From NCBI GenBank assembly GCA_947625485.1, contig CANQOP010000012.1:1-62972 (forward strand): a DNA stretch of 62,972 bases, given 5' to 3'. Both the position numbers and the translations under genes were made by a program. A model generated the notes under the pieces. The model made no database searches. It saw only the letters and a list, made by a program, of their open reading frames with translations, and had not been told where the DNA came from. This stretch comes from an uncultured Clostridia bacterium. Its GTDB lineage: Bacteria > Bacillota > Clostridia > Oscillospirales > Acutalibacteraceae. Positions 51,579 through 59,551 of the stretch are shown here, piece after piece; positions within the stretch are counted from its first letter, which is position 1; each line of letters opens with the position of its first letter.

Positions 51579-54118
51579 CAATCCTTGTTATAGACGGAAA
51601 CAGTATTCTAAACCGAGCGTTTTACGGAATTCGTCCCCTGACAACAAAAAGCGGTCAGCCCACGAACGCTATTTACGGGTTTATCGCTATGCTTGAGAAA
51701 ATCAAATCAGAAACTCAACCCGACCGCGTGGCTATCGCTTTTGACCTCAAAACGCCGACCTTCCGCCACAAAGCGTACGAGGGCTATAAGTGCAACCGCA
51801 AGGGTATGCCTGAGGAGCTTGCCGCTCAGCTTGAGCCGCTTAAAAAACTTCTTAAACTGCTCGGTTATACTCTTGTAACCTGCGAAGGGTATGAAGCGGA
51901 CGATATTCTCGGAACGCTTTCCGCTGCTGCGGACGAGTCGGGCGTAAAGTGTTTTCTTGCTACGGGAGACAGAGATTCCTTGCAGCTTGTCAGCGAGAAT
52001 ACGACCGTTGACCTCGCAACTAACAAGGAAAATATATTTTACACTCCCGATAAGATTTTTGAGGATTACGGAGTAAAACCTAAGGAGCTTATTGAAATTA
52101 AGGCTATTCAGGGCGACAGCTCCGACTGTATTCCGGGTGTTACGGGAATCGGTCCGAAGGGCGCTATGGAGCTTATTCAGCGCTTTTCCAATCTTGACAA
52201 TATATATGAAAATATAGAAACGATTGACATAAAAGAGGGTATGCGTAAAAAGCTGATTGCCTCGAAAGATAATGCTTATATGAGCCGTATGCTGGGTGAA
52301 ATAAAGCGAGATATTCCCATAGATACCGACTTCGACAGCTACAGGGTTGTGTGCAAAGACCCCGACGAGGCGCTTCGTTATATGGGCTCGCTTGAGCTGT
52401 TTAAGCTGATGGACAAGCTGGATTTAAAAAACAGCGGAGACAGCGGGAATATACCGAAAGAAACCGAAAAGAAGAAAATATCTGTAGAAACAGTTAATAA
52501 TATTTCGACAAAAGAATTATATTTTGTCGCGGAATTTGATGAAAACGATATTTCCCTGGCAATATCCTCGGGCGACAGAATATGCATTTTAAAAGATAAA
52601 GCCAAAATAGATAAAATTCTCGCTGATGAAAATATCGAAAAATTTACTTTCGACAGCAAACCGTTGTTTGCGTATGCGGACAAAAGCGGTTTTGAGATAA
52701 AAAATCTAAAGACCGATTTGCTTCTTGCCGCTTATCTGCTGCAACCGTCCGCGTCCTCTTACAGCCTTGACAGGCTAGCCGTTTCCTATGGCTTTGCTTT
52801 GCCTGAAATTAATAATTCAGATAAAGAATTATATGCGGCGGTCTATACAATGCCGGAGCTTGCTAAAAAAATTCTTTTGGACATTAATGAAAAAGGTATG
52901 ACCTCTCTGCTGGATGATATTGAAATTCCGCTTGCAAATGTACTTGCAAAAATGGAAAATATCGGATTTTCCGTTGATAGGGAAGGTATCCAAAACTACG
53001 GTGAAATCCTCGGAGGACAGATTAAAAATCTAGAGCAGGAAATATATTCTCAGGTCGGACACGAGTTTAATATAAATTCACCAAAACAGCTCGGCGTCGC
53101 TCTTTTTGAGGAGCTAGGACTTCCCGCGAAGAAAAAAACAAAAAGCGGATATTCAACTAATGCTGAAGTTCTTGAAGGTCTGCGCTACAACTATCCCGTG
53201 GTCGATATGGTGCTTAACTACCGCGCTCTAACGAAGCTAAAGTCCACCTATTGTGATGGTCTGCTCAAAGTAATAGCAGATGACGGACGTATCCACTCTA
53301 ACTTTAATCAGACCGAGACACGTACCGGTCGTATCAGCTCTACTGAGCCGAATTTACAAAATATCCCTGTTCGCACGGAGCTAGGCCGTGAAATGCGCAA
53401 GTTCTTCATCGCAAAGGAAGGTTGCGTGCTTATTGACGCCGACTACAGTCAGATTGAGCTTAGAGTGCTTGCACACCTTTCCGACGATAAAAATATGATA
53501 AACGCATTCAGAAACAACGACGATATTCACGCGATTACAGCCTCTCAGGTGTTTAATATGCCGCTCGATATGGTTACTCCTCAGATGCGCAGCCGAGCAA
53601 AGGCGGTAAACTTCGGTATTGTTTACGGAATAGGCGCTTTCTCGCTTGCAAAGGATATTAACGTTACTAATAAAGAGGCGGCTAGTTATATAAAATCTTA
53701 TCTGGCTCACTACAGCGGCATAGACAGCTATATGAAAAATGTCGTTGAACAGGCGAGGGAGAGAGGCTACTCAATTACTATGTTCGGGCGCAGGCGCTAT
53801 CTTCCGGAGCTAAACACGGGAAACCACGTAACGCGCGCGTTCGGTGAACGCGTGGCGCGCAATATGCCCATTCAGGGCACAGCCGCCGATATAATAAAAA
53901 TTGCTATGATAAACGTCGATAACCGCATTAAGTCCGAGAGACTTCACGCGAGACTGATTCTCCAGGTTCACGATGAGCTGATTGTAGAGGCTCCGTTCGA
54001 CGAGAGTATGCGCGTTGCTATGCTCGTTCAGGAGGAAATGGAGAAAGCCGTAAGTCTTAACGTTCCTCTAGTCGCGGAGGCGTCGGTCGGTAAAACGTGG
54101 TACGATGCAAAAGGCTAA
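51575..54118 (+). CDS. polA: DNA polymerase I
   Basis: 847 residues. N-terminal 5'-3' exonuclease (ILVIDGNSILNRAFYGIRPL; EADDILGTL; GDRDSLQLV; GDSSDCIPGVTGIGPKGA). A middle 3'-5' exonuclease-like domain lacks the DxE and other metal-binding motifs, so proofreading is probably lost. C-terminal polymerase motifs A (DADYSQIELRVLAHLS), B (RSRAKAVNFGIVYGIG) and C (QVHDELIVEAP) are intact. Works in Okazaki fragment maturation and repair. Overlaps alr. Confidence 0.98.
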   Translation: MTILVIDGNSILNRAFYGIRPLTTKSGQPTNAIYGFIAMLEKIKSETQPDRVAIAFDLKTPTFRHKAYEGYKCNRKGMPEELAAQLEPLKKLLKLLGYTLVTCEGYEADDILGTLSAAADESGVKCFLATGDRDSLQLVSENTTVDLATNKENIFYTPDKIFEDYGVKPKELIEIKAIQGDSSDCIPGVTGIGPKGAMELIQRFSNLDNIYENIETIDIKEGMRKKLIASKDNAYMSRMLGEIKRDIPIDTDFDSYRVVCKDPDEALRYMGSLELFKLMDKLDLKNSGDSGNIPKETEKKKISVETVNNISTKELYFVAEFDENDISLAISSGDRICILKDKAKIDKILADENIEKFTFDSKPLFAYADKSGFEIKNLKTDLLLAAYLLQPSASSYSLDRLAVSYGFALPEINNSDKELYAAVYTMPELAKKILLDINEKGMTSLLDDIEIPLANVLAKMENIGFSVDREGIQNYGEILGGQIKNLEQEIYSQVGHEFNINSPKQLGVALFEELGLPAKKKTKSGYSTNAEVLEGLRYNYPVVDMVLNYRALTKLKSTYCDGLLKVIADDGRIHSNFNQTETRTGRISSTEPNLQNIPVRTELGREMRKFFIAKEGCVLIDADYSQIELRVLAHLSDDKNMINAFRNNDDIHAITASQVFNMPLDMVTPQMRSRAKAVNFGIVYGIGAFSLAKDINVTNKEAASYIKSYLAHYSGIDSYMKNVVEQARERGYSITMFGRRRYLPELNTGNHVTRAFGERVARNMPIQGTAADIIKIAMINVDNRIKSERLHARLILQVHDELIVEAPFDESMRVAMLVQEEMEKAVSLNVPLVAEASVGKTWYDAKG

Positions 54119-54137
54119 GAATAAAGAAGGTTAAATT

Positions 54138-54566
54138 ATGAGAAATATTTTATTTGTATGCACGGGTAACACCTGCCGCAGTCCGATGGCTCAGGGTATT
54201 TGCGAAAAGCTCGCCTTCGATGAAAGGCTGTCTATAAAGGCTGAGAGCGCGGGGCTTTCCGCGTCGTCAGGTCAGCCTGCCTCCGAAAATGCCGTTGCCG
54301 CCTGCCGTGAAATCGGCGTAGATATTTCACGTTATCACTCGACTAATGTGAGAGAGCTGGACCTAAGCGCCTTTGACGCGATTTATACAATGTCCGTTCA
54401 ACATAAGGCGGCTTTGATAGCGCTCGGCGCTAATCCGTATAAGGTCAGTGTGCTCGCAACGGAGGACGGCGGAATTTCCGACCCGTACGGCGGTGATTTG
54501 GACACCTACAGACGTTGCAGGGACGAAATTTATGACGCTTTAAAAATTTCTATAAAAGAATTATGA
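54138..54566 (+). CDS. low-molecular-weight protein phosphatase
   Basis: 142 residues. The N-terminal P-loop CTGNTCRS (C-x5-R) with the following PMAQGI, and the C-terminal DPYGGDLDTYRRC with the general-acid Asp, make it an LMW-PTP. The Thr after Asn in the loop is the mark of bacterial protein-arginine phosphatases (YwlE-like), so arginine-phosphate is a possible substrate. It lies 19 bp after polA, 4-bp overlap with rimI. Confidence 0.9.
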   Translation: MRNILFVCTGNTCRSPMAQGICEKLAFDERLSIKAESAGLSASSGQPASENAVAACREIGVDISRYHSTNVRELDLSAFDAIYTMSVQHKAALIALGANPYKVSVLATEDGGISDPYGGDLDTYRRCRDEIYDALKISIKEL

Positions 54567-55006
54567 CAATAGATTTGTTAACAGAGCAGGAAATTCCAGA
54601 GGTTTGCGAAATTGAAATGGAGTGCTTTACACATCCCTGGAGCGAGCAGAGCCTGCGCGAAAGCTATGCTAACCCCGACGCGCGTTTTTTCGCCGCGCGT
54701 GAGGACGGAAAAATTATCGGTTATATAAGCGCGGAAATTATACTCGATGAGGGATATATAATGAATCTCGCGGTCCGACCCGAGTTTCGGGGCAGAGGAG
54801 CGGGAAAAAATCTTGTTAAATATATAATTAAGCGTTTTAAAAACGATTTGAAATTTTTTACGCTCGAAGTGCGCGAGTCGAATGTTGGCGCAATTTCTCT
54901 GTATGAAAATCTGGGCTTTGAGTTTGCGGGCACTAGAAAAAAATATTATCGAAATCCAACTGAGAATGCGTTACTTTTTACATTAAATTTCTATAAAGGA
55001 AAATAA
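54563..55006 (+). CDS. rimI: ribosomal protein S18 alanine N-acetyltransferase-like GNAT
   Basis: 147 residues. GNAT fold with acetyl-CoA-binding NLAVRPEFRGRGAGKNLV, then TLEVRESNVGAISLYENLGF and RKKYYRNP, all typical of RimI. It is directly before tsaD (two-base gap), as in most Firmicutes. The usual tsaB/tsaE partners are not in the window. Confidence 0.92.
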   Translation: MTIDLLTEQEIPEVCEIEMECFTHPWSEQSLRESYANPDARFFAAREDGKIIGYISAEIILDEGYIMNLAVRPEFRGRGAGKNLVKYIIKRFKNDLKFFTLEVRESNVGAISLYENLGFEFAGTRKKYYRNPTENALLFTLNFYKGK

Positions 55007-55008
55007 TT

Positions 55009-56019
55009 ATGAAAATTTTATCAATAGAAAGTTCTTGCGATGAAACTGCTGCAGCCATAGTCGAGGACGGAAGAAACGTCCTAAGCTCTGTTATTGCCTC
55101 TCAGGTTGAGGAGCACAAGCTCTACGGGGGAGTTGTTCCCGAGATTGCATCGCGCCGTCACGCCGAGGCTATAGTTCCCGTTGTTAAAAACGCAATCGAC
55201 GAGGCGGGTGTAACTATGAACGATATAGAGGCTATCGCTGTTACACACGCGCCGGGACTCATAGGCGCTCTGCTCGTAGGCGTAAATTTTGCGAAGGGAC
55301 TGTCTCTTGCTACAGGCAAGCCGCTCGTTCCCACGCATCACCTCAGAAGTCATATAGCATCTAATTATATTTCTCATAAAGAATTAAAACCTCCGTTTAT
55401 GTGTCTTGTCGTAAGCGGAGGACACAGCCATATCGTTATGGTCGATGACTATACGAAAATGAAGATTATCGGCAGAACGCGCGACGACGCGGCAGGCGAA
55501 GCGTTTGATAAAGCTGCGCGCACAATGAATATGCCATATCCCGGCGGTATTGAGATGGATAGAATTGCCGAGCTTGGCGACCCGAAAGCGTTTAAGTTTC
55601 CGCGCCCTGTCGTTCATGACGCGCCATATGACTTTAGTTTTTCGGGGCTTAAAACCTCGGTCATAAATTTGATACATAATACGGAACAGCGCGGAGAGGA
55701 AATCCCGAAAGCCGACATATGCGCGAGCTTTCGCTCTGCAGTTGTTGAACTGCTTGTCTCGAACACTGTAAAAGCGTGCGAGGATTTTGACGTTAAAACA
55801 CTCGTGATAGCAGGCGGTGTTTCCGCAAATTCACTTTTGCGGAGGCGATTTGATGAGGAGTGTAAAAATCGCGGTATTAAGTTTTATAAACCGGACAAGT
55901 CTGTTTGTACCGATAATGCCGCAATGGTCGGCTCGCAGGGGTATTACGAATATCTCAGCGGAAATATAGCCGACCTCAGTCTCAACGCGGTCGCAACCCT
56001 GCCGATAGATTACAGATAA
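55009..56019 (+). CDS. tsaD: tRNA N6-threonylcarbamoyladenosine transferase subunit TsaD
   Basis: 336 residues, family length. It transfers the threonylcarbamoyl group to A37 of ANN-reading tRNAs. ASKHA-fold signatures: ILSIESSCDETAAAIVEDG, ASRRHAE, the metal-binding THHLRSH, VSGGHSHIV, RDDAAGEAFDKAA and VIAGGVSANSLLR. Follows rimI. Confidence 0.98.
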   Translation: MKILSIESSCDETAAAIVEDGRNVLSSVIASQVEEHKLYGGVVPEIASRRHAEAIVPVVKNAIDEAGVTMNDIEAIAVTHAPGLIGALLVGVNFAKGLSLATGKPLVPTHHLRSHIASNYISHKELKPPFMCLVVSGGHSHIVMVDDYTKMKIIGRTRDDAAGEAFDKAARTMNMPYPGGIEMDRIAELGDPKAFKFPRPVVHDAPYDFSFSGLKTSVINLIHNTEQRGEEIPKADICASFRSAVVELLVSNTVKACEDFDVKTLVIAGGVSANSLLRRRFDEECKNRGIKFYKPDKSVCTDNAAMVGSQGYYEYLSGNIADLSLNAVATLPIDYR

Positions 56020-56033
56020 AGGGGTTATTATAA

Positions 56034-57350
56034 TTGCGTAAAAGAATTATAGCGCCGCTCACATTGGCTTTAATGCTGTTTTTCAGCTCGTGTTCAATTC
56101 CTTTTAGCTTTGATTTAAAATCAACTGAAGAAACGCGCGGCTACAACGCTAACAGCTCAAATTCCGTAAAAATTGATAAAACCGTTGTGGCTGACGAGAT
56201 AGAGCTCTCTCCGTACTATGAAAAGAAAGAGATGACTTATTGGTACGACAGGCTTTCAACGAACGATGAACGCAGGCTATACAATGCTATCGTCGAAAAC
56301 TGCGATAAGATTACCGAAGAGCGCAATGTGGATACAGAAAAAGTTCGATACACCATAAAACCGATAAGGCTCCAAAATGTTAAATTTGAGGATAAGCAGG
56401 TTGCTAACGTGTTTTCCTCCGTATCTGAGGATAACCCTAATCTTTTTTGGCTCGACTCCTACTATTCCTATACCTCCGATAATGAGAATAATTTTGAAAT
56501 AACAATACGCTCGTATTATAATAAGAAAAATCAGGTTAAATACAAAAAGCAGCTTAACGCTGTAATTAACTCAATTCTTAAAGGCTTAGAGCCGAATATG
56601 TCAGAGTTTGAGCGTGAGCTTTATATTCACGACTATATCGTAAAGAACTGCAAATACAAAAAAAATAAAAATAACCGCAATCATTACAATATGTACGGAT
56701 GTCTTGTGGAGCAGACGGCTGTGTGCGAGGGATATAACGACGCGTTCGGCTTTTTGCTTTCCTGTGCGGGAATAAATTCAACCTCGATTTCGGGCTCAGA
56801 AAGCACCGACGGAGGTGACAACCATGTGTGGAGCGCCGTTAAGCTTGACGGAGACTGGTATCATGCGGACGTCACGTGGGACGATACTAAGAATTACAGC
56901 ATGTACGACTATTTTAACCTCACTACCAAACAGATTAAAAAAACTCACACGATTGCTCCCGACTACTCCGATATTTCTTCTGATGATTTCTTTGACCAAT
57001 ACGGTAATTATGTTAACTATAACTGCAAAATTCCGAAGTGCACAAAAACAAAGTATAACTACTATAAATACAAGGGCTCTAACTTAAGCGATATGAACAA
57101 TAACACCCTTTCCGAGGATTTAGCAAAGGCTGCCAAAAACCGTGAGCCGTATTTTAATATCTACGTCAATCCGAAAACTATGAACTTCCGTACAACCTAC
57201 GACCAGCTTTTCTCCGACGAGCTATACACCTTTCAGTATTATATCAAAAAGGCTAACCAAATACTCGGGGCTGAAGTGCTGCGATATAACACTGTGGTAC
57301 TTAAGAAAAAATCGCTCAATACCATAAATGTGGAATTATATTATAATTAG
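56034..57350 (+). CDS. transglutaminase-domain lipoprotein
   Basis: 438 residues from TTG 56034 (AAAGGGGTT upstream). Lipoprotein signal with LFFSSC lipobox at about Cys20. The transglutaminase-like cysteine protease core is in the middle: Cys in TAVCEGYNDAF, His in DNHVWSAVKL and Asp in YHADVTWDD, i.e. a complete triad. The C-terminal ~120 residues are Lys/Tyr/Asn-rich without a known domain. It is likely a surface peptidase or crosslinking enzyme; the substrate is unknown. It lies between tsaD and pyrK with small gaps. Confidence 0.88.
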   Translation: MRKRIIAPLTLALMLFFSSCSIPFSFDLKSTEETRGYNANSSNSVKIDKTVVADEIELSPYYEKKEMTYWYDRLSTNDERRLYNAIVENCDKITEERNVDTEKVRYTIKPIRLQNVKFEDKQVANVFSSVSEDNPNLFWLDSYYSYTSDNENNFEITIRSYYNKKNQVKYKKQLNAVINSILKGLEPNMSEFERELYIHDYIVKNCKYKKNKNNRNHYNMYGCLVEQTAVCEGYNDAFGFLLSCAGINSTSISGSESTDGGDNHVWSAVKLDGDWYHADVTWDDTKNYSMYDYFNLTTKQIKKTHTIAPDYSDISSDDFFDQYGNYVNYNCKIPKCTKTKYNYYKYKGSNLSDMNNNTLSEDLAKAAKNREPYFNIYVNPKTMNFRTTYDQLFSDELYTFQYYIKKANQILGAEVLRYNTVVLKKKSLNTINVELYYN

Positions 57351-57361
57351 GAGTGGATATA

Positions 57362-58129
57362 TTGGATACGATTAAATATGATACCCGACCTTTTAAGCTG
57401 CTTAAAAACGAGCAAATTGCCGATGGTATCTTTGAATGGACTGTCGAAAACGACGAGCTTTGCCGTCTTGCAAAATGCGGTCAGTTCGCGAATATTAAGG
57501 TACCCGGTAAAACTTTGCGCCGTCCAATTTCGATTTGCGACGCTGCGGATACGACCCTCCGCTTTGTCTTTCAGGTGAAGGGGGAGGGTACAAAAATAAT
57601 GTCTGAGATGAAGGTAGGCGATACAGTTGAGATCCTTGCTCCGCTCGGTCACGGATTTACCGTGGAAAAGGGTAAGCGTTACTGCTTTGTAGGCGGAGGA
57701 ATAGGCGTTCCTCCTCTGCTGTACAGCGCTAAACAGGCGGAAAATCCTCTTGTTATCACGGGCTTCAGAAATAAGGATTTAGTAATATTACAGGACGACT
57801 TTAAAGCGGCAGGAGCAGAAGTAGTCCTCGCTACCGACGACGGAAGCGCAGGAGTTCACGGTTTTGTAACGGACGTTCTTAAAGAGCGCCTGAACGGTAT
57901 TGACGTTGTGTGCGCCTGCGGACCTACCCCTATGCTTAAAGCAGTTGCAAACGTTTGCCGCAGCAAGGTCGAGTGTCAGGTATCCCTTGAGGAGCGTATG
58001 GGATGCGGAATAGGGGCGTGTCTTGTCTGCGCCTGCAGAACAAAGCCCAGGGACGGAGAGGAGTTTATGTCGCAGGTGTGCCGTCACGGTCCCGTTTATA
58101 ATGCGGAGGAGGTGTTCTTCGATGTCTGA
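57362..58129 (+). CDS. pyrK: dihydroorotate dehydrogenase electron-transfer subunit
   Basis: 255 residues from TTG 57362, eight bases after AGGAG; a GTG at 57353 overlaps that site. FAD domain (LRRPISICDAADTTLRFVFQ), NAD-binding GGGIGVPPLL, and the C-terminal [2Fe-2S] site MGCGIGACLVCACRT ... QVCRHGPV. It passes electrons from orotate formation to NAD+, partner of the class 1B PyrD downstream, which it overlaps by 8 bp. Confidence 0.96.
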   Translation: MDTIKYDTRPFKLLKNEQIADGIFEWTVENDELCRLAKCGQFANIKVPGKTLRRPISICDAADTTLRFVFQVKGEGTKIMSEMKVGDTVEILAPLGHGFTVEKGKRYCFVGGGIGVPPLLYSAKQAENPLVITGFRNKDLVILQDDFKAAGAEVVLATDDGSAGVHGFVTDVLKERLNGIDVVCACGPTPMLKAVANVCRSKVECQVSLEERMGCGIGACLVCACRTKPRDGEEFMSQVCRHGPVYNAEEVFFDV

Positions 58130-59033
58130 TTTAAAGGTAAATGTGTGCGGAGTAGAGTTTAACAATCCGCTTATCGCCGCGTCGGGAACTTTTGGATTCG
58201 GAAGGGAATTTTCCGAGTTTTATCCGCTTTCTGTATTCGGCGGAGTTTCAAGCAAGGGTATTACCCTAAAGCCTCGTCTCGGCAATCCCGCGCCGCGTAT
58301 AGCGGAGACTGAGAGCGGTATTTTAAATGCCGTTGGTCTTCAGAATCCGGGAGTTGACCATTTTATCGAGTTCGATCTGCCGTGGCTTAAAGAACAAAAT
58401 ACAGTGATTATCGCAAACATTGCGGGAAATACGGTTGAGGATTACTGCGCTATGGCTGAAAAGCTTTCCGATACGGATATTGACTTCGTGGAAATGAACA
58501 TAAGCTGTCCTAACGTAAAGAGCGGCGGAGTTCAGTTCGGAACAAGCTGCGAGTCTGTCGGTACGATTACAGACGCCGTTAGAAAGCACTGCAAAAAGCC
58601 GCTTATGGTCAAGCTAAGCCCTAATGTTACGGATATTGTCTCAATCGCAAAGTCCGCGGAATTTTACGGCGCCGACGCCATTTCAATGATAAATACTCTT
58701 ACGGGTATGCGCATAGATATAAACACTCGACGCCCGATTATTCGGAATAATACAGGCGGACTGAGCGGCGCGGCTGTGTTTCCTGTCGCTGTCCGTATGG
58801 TAAATCAGGTTTATAACGCCGTGAAAATTCCGATTATCGGTATGGGCGGTATTTCTAAGTGGCAGGATGCAGTTGAAATGCTCCTAGCGGGGGCGACTGC
58901 CCTGCAAATAGGAACAATTCTCTTTAACGACCCGTATGCTCCCGTTAAAATAAGCGACGGTATTAAAGAATATCTTGACAACAACCATTTCAAATCTGTA
59001 ACGGAGCTCACGGGCAAGGTGCAGCTTTGGTAA
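58122..59033 (+). CDS. pyrD: dihydroorotate dehydrogenase, class 1B
   Basis: 303 residues from ATG 58122, after GGAGGAGGTG. Barrel with FMN; LIAASGTFGFGREFSEFY, the catalytic Cys in EMNISCPNVKSGG, VKLSPNVTDI and GMGGISKWQDAVEMLLAGA. Works with PyrK. The other pyr genes are not in the window. Confidence 0.97.
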   Translation: MSDLKVNVCGVEFNNPLIAASGTFGFGREFSEFYPLSVFGGVSSKGITLKPRLGNPAPRIAETESGILNAVGLQNPGVDHFIEFDLPWLKEQNTVIIANIAGNTVEDYCAMAEKLSDTDIDFVEMNISCPNVKSGGVQFGTSCESVGTITDAVRKHCKKPLMVKLSPNVTDIVSIAKSAEFYGADAISMINTLTGMRIDINTRRPIIRNNTGGLSGAAVFPVAVRMVNQVYNAVKIPIIGMGGISKWQDAVEMLLAGATALQIGTILFNDPYAPVKISDGIKEYLDNNHFKSVTELTGKVQLW

Positions 59034-59061
59034 GTTTTGAGATAGAAAGATAGGGAAAAGT

Positions 59062-59475
59062 ATGATAATTTTATCTGTTGATTTAGGCAAGGCGAGGACA
59101 GGTCTCGCTATTTGCGACAAAATGGAACTGCTGGCTTCGCCTCTAGCTCAGATAAGCGAGAAAAATCCCGATGTTTTGCTCGATAAAGTGTCGAATGTCG
59201 CAATTGCACGAGAGGCGGAGCTTATCGTTGTCGGGCTGCCTAAAAATATGGATGGAACTGAGGGCGAGTCTGCGAAGTATGCCCGCGAATTTGCTCACAA
59301 GATTATGGAAAAAACAGGAATACTTGTCCGTATGCAGGACGAAAGAGGTACTACGATAACCGCCCATAAGTACTTAAATGCTACCAATACCCGCGGGAAG
59401 AAACGTAAAAATGTCGTCGATTCTGTTGCTGCAACAATTATTTTGCAAAATTATCTTGACAGCAACAGACGCTAA
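59062..59475 (+). CDS. ruvX: Holliday-junction resolvase-like RuvX (YqgF)
   Basis: 137 residues, family length. RNase-H-like fold with the catalytic Asp in LSVDLGKARTGLAICD, VVGLPKNMDGTEGESA, and DERGTTITAHKYL. Role in 16S rRNA 5'-end processing and perhaps junction resolution is known from the family. Last of the alr-ruvX run of housekeeping genes, 28 bp after pyrD. Confidence 0.95.
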   Translation: MIILSVDLGKARTGLAICDKMELLASPLAQISEKNPDVLLDKVSNVAIAREAELIVVGLPKNMDGTEGESAKYAREFAHKIMEKTGILVRMQDERGTTITAHKYLNATNTRGKKRKNVVDSVAATIILQNYLDSNRR

Positions 59476-59551
59476 TCTGTAAAATATATATAATAAATAT
59501 TTTAATTTTGAGGTTTAGTATAACGAAGTTTTGAATGAAAGGCTGGTTTTT

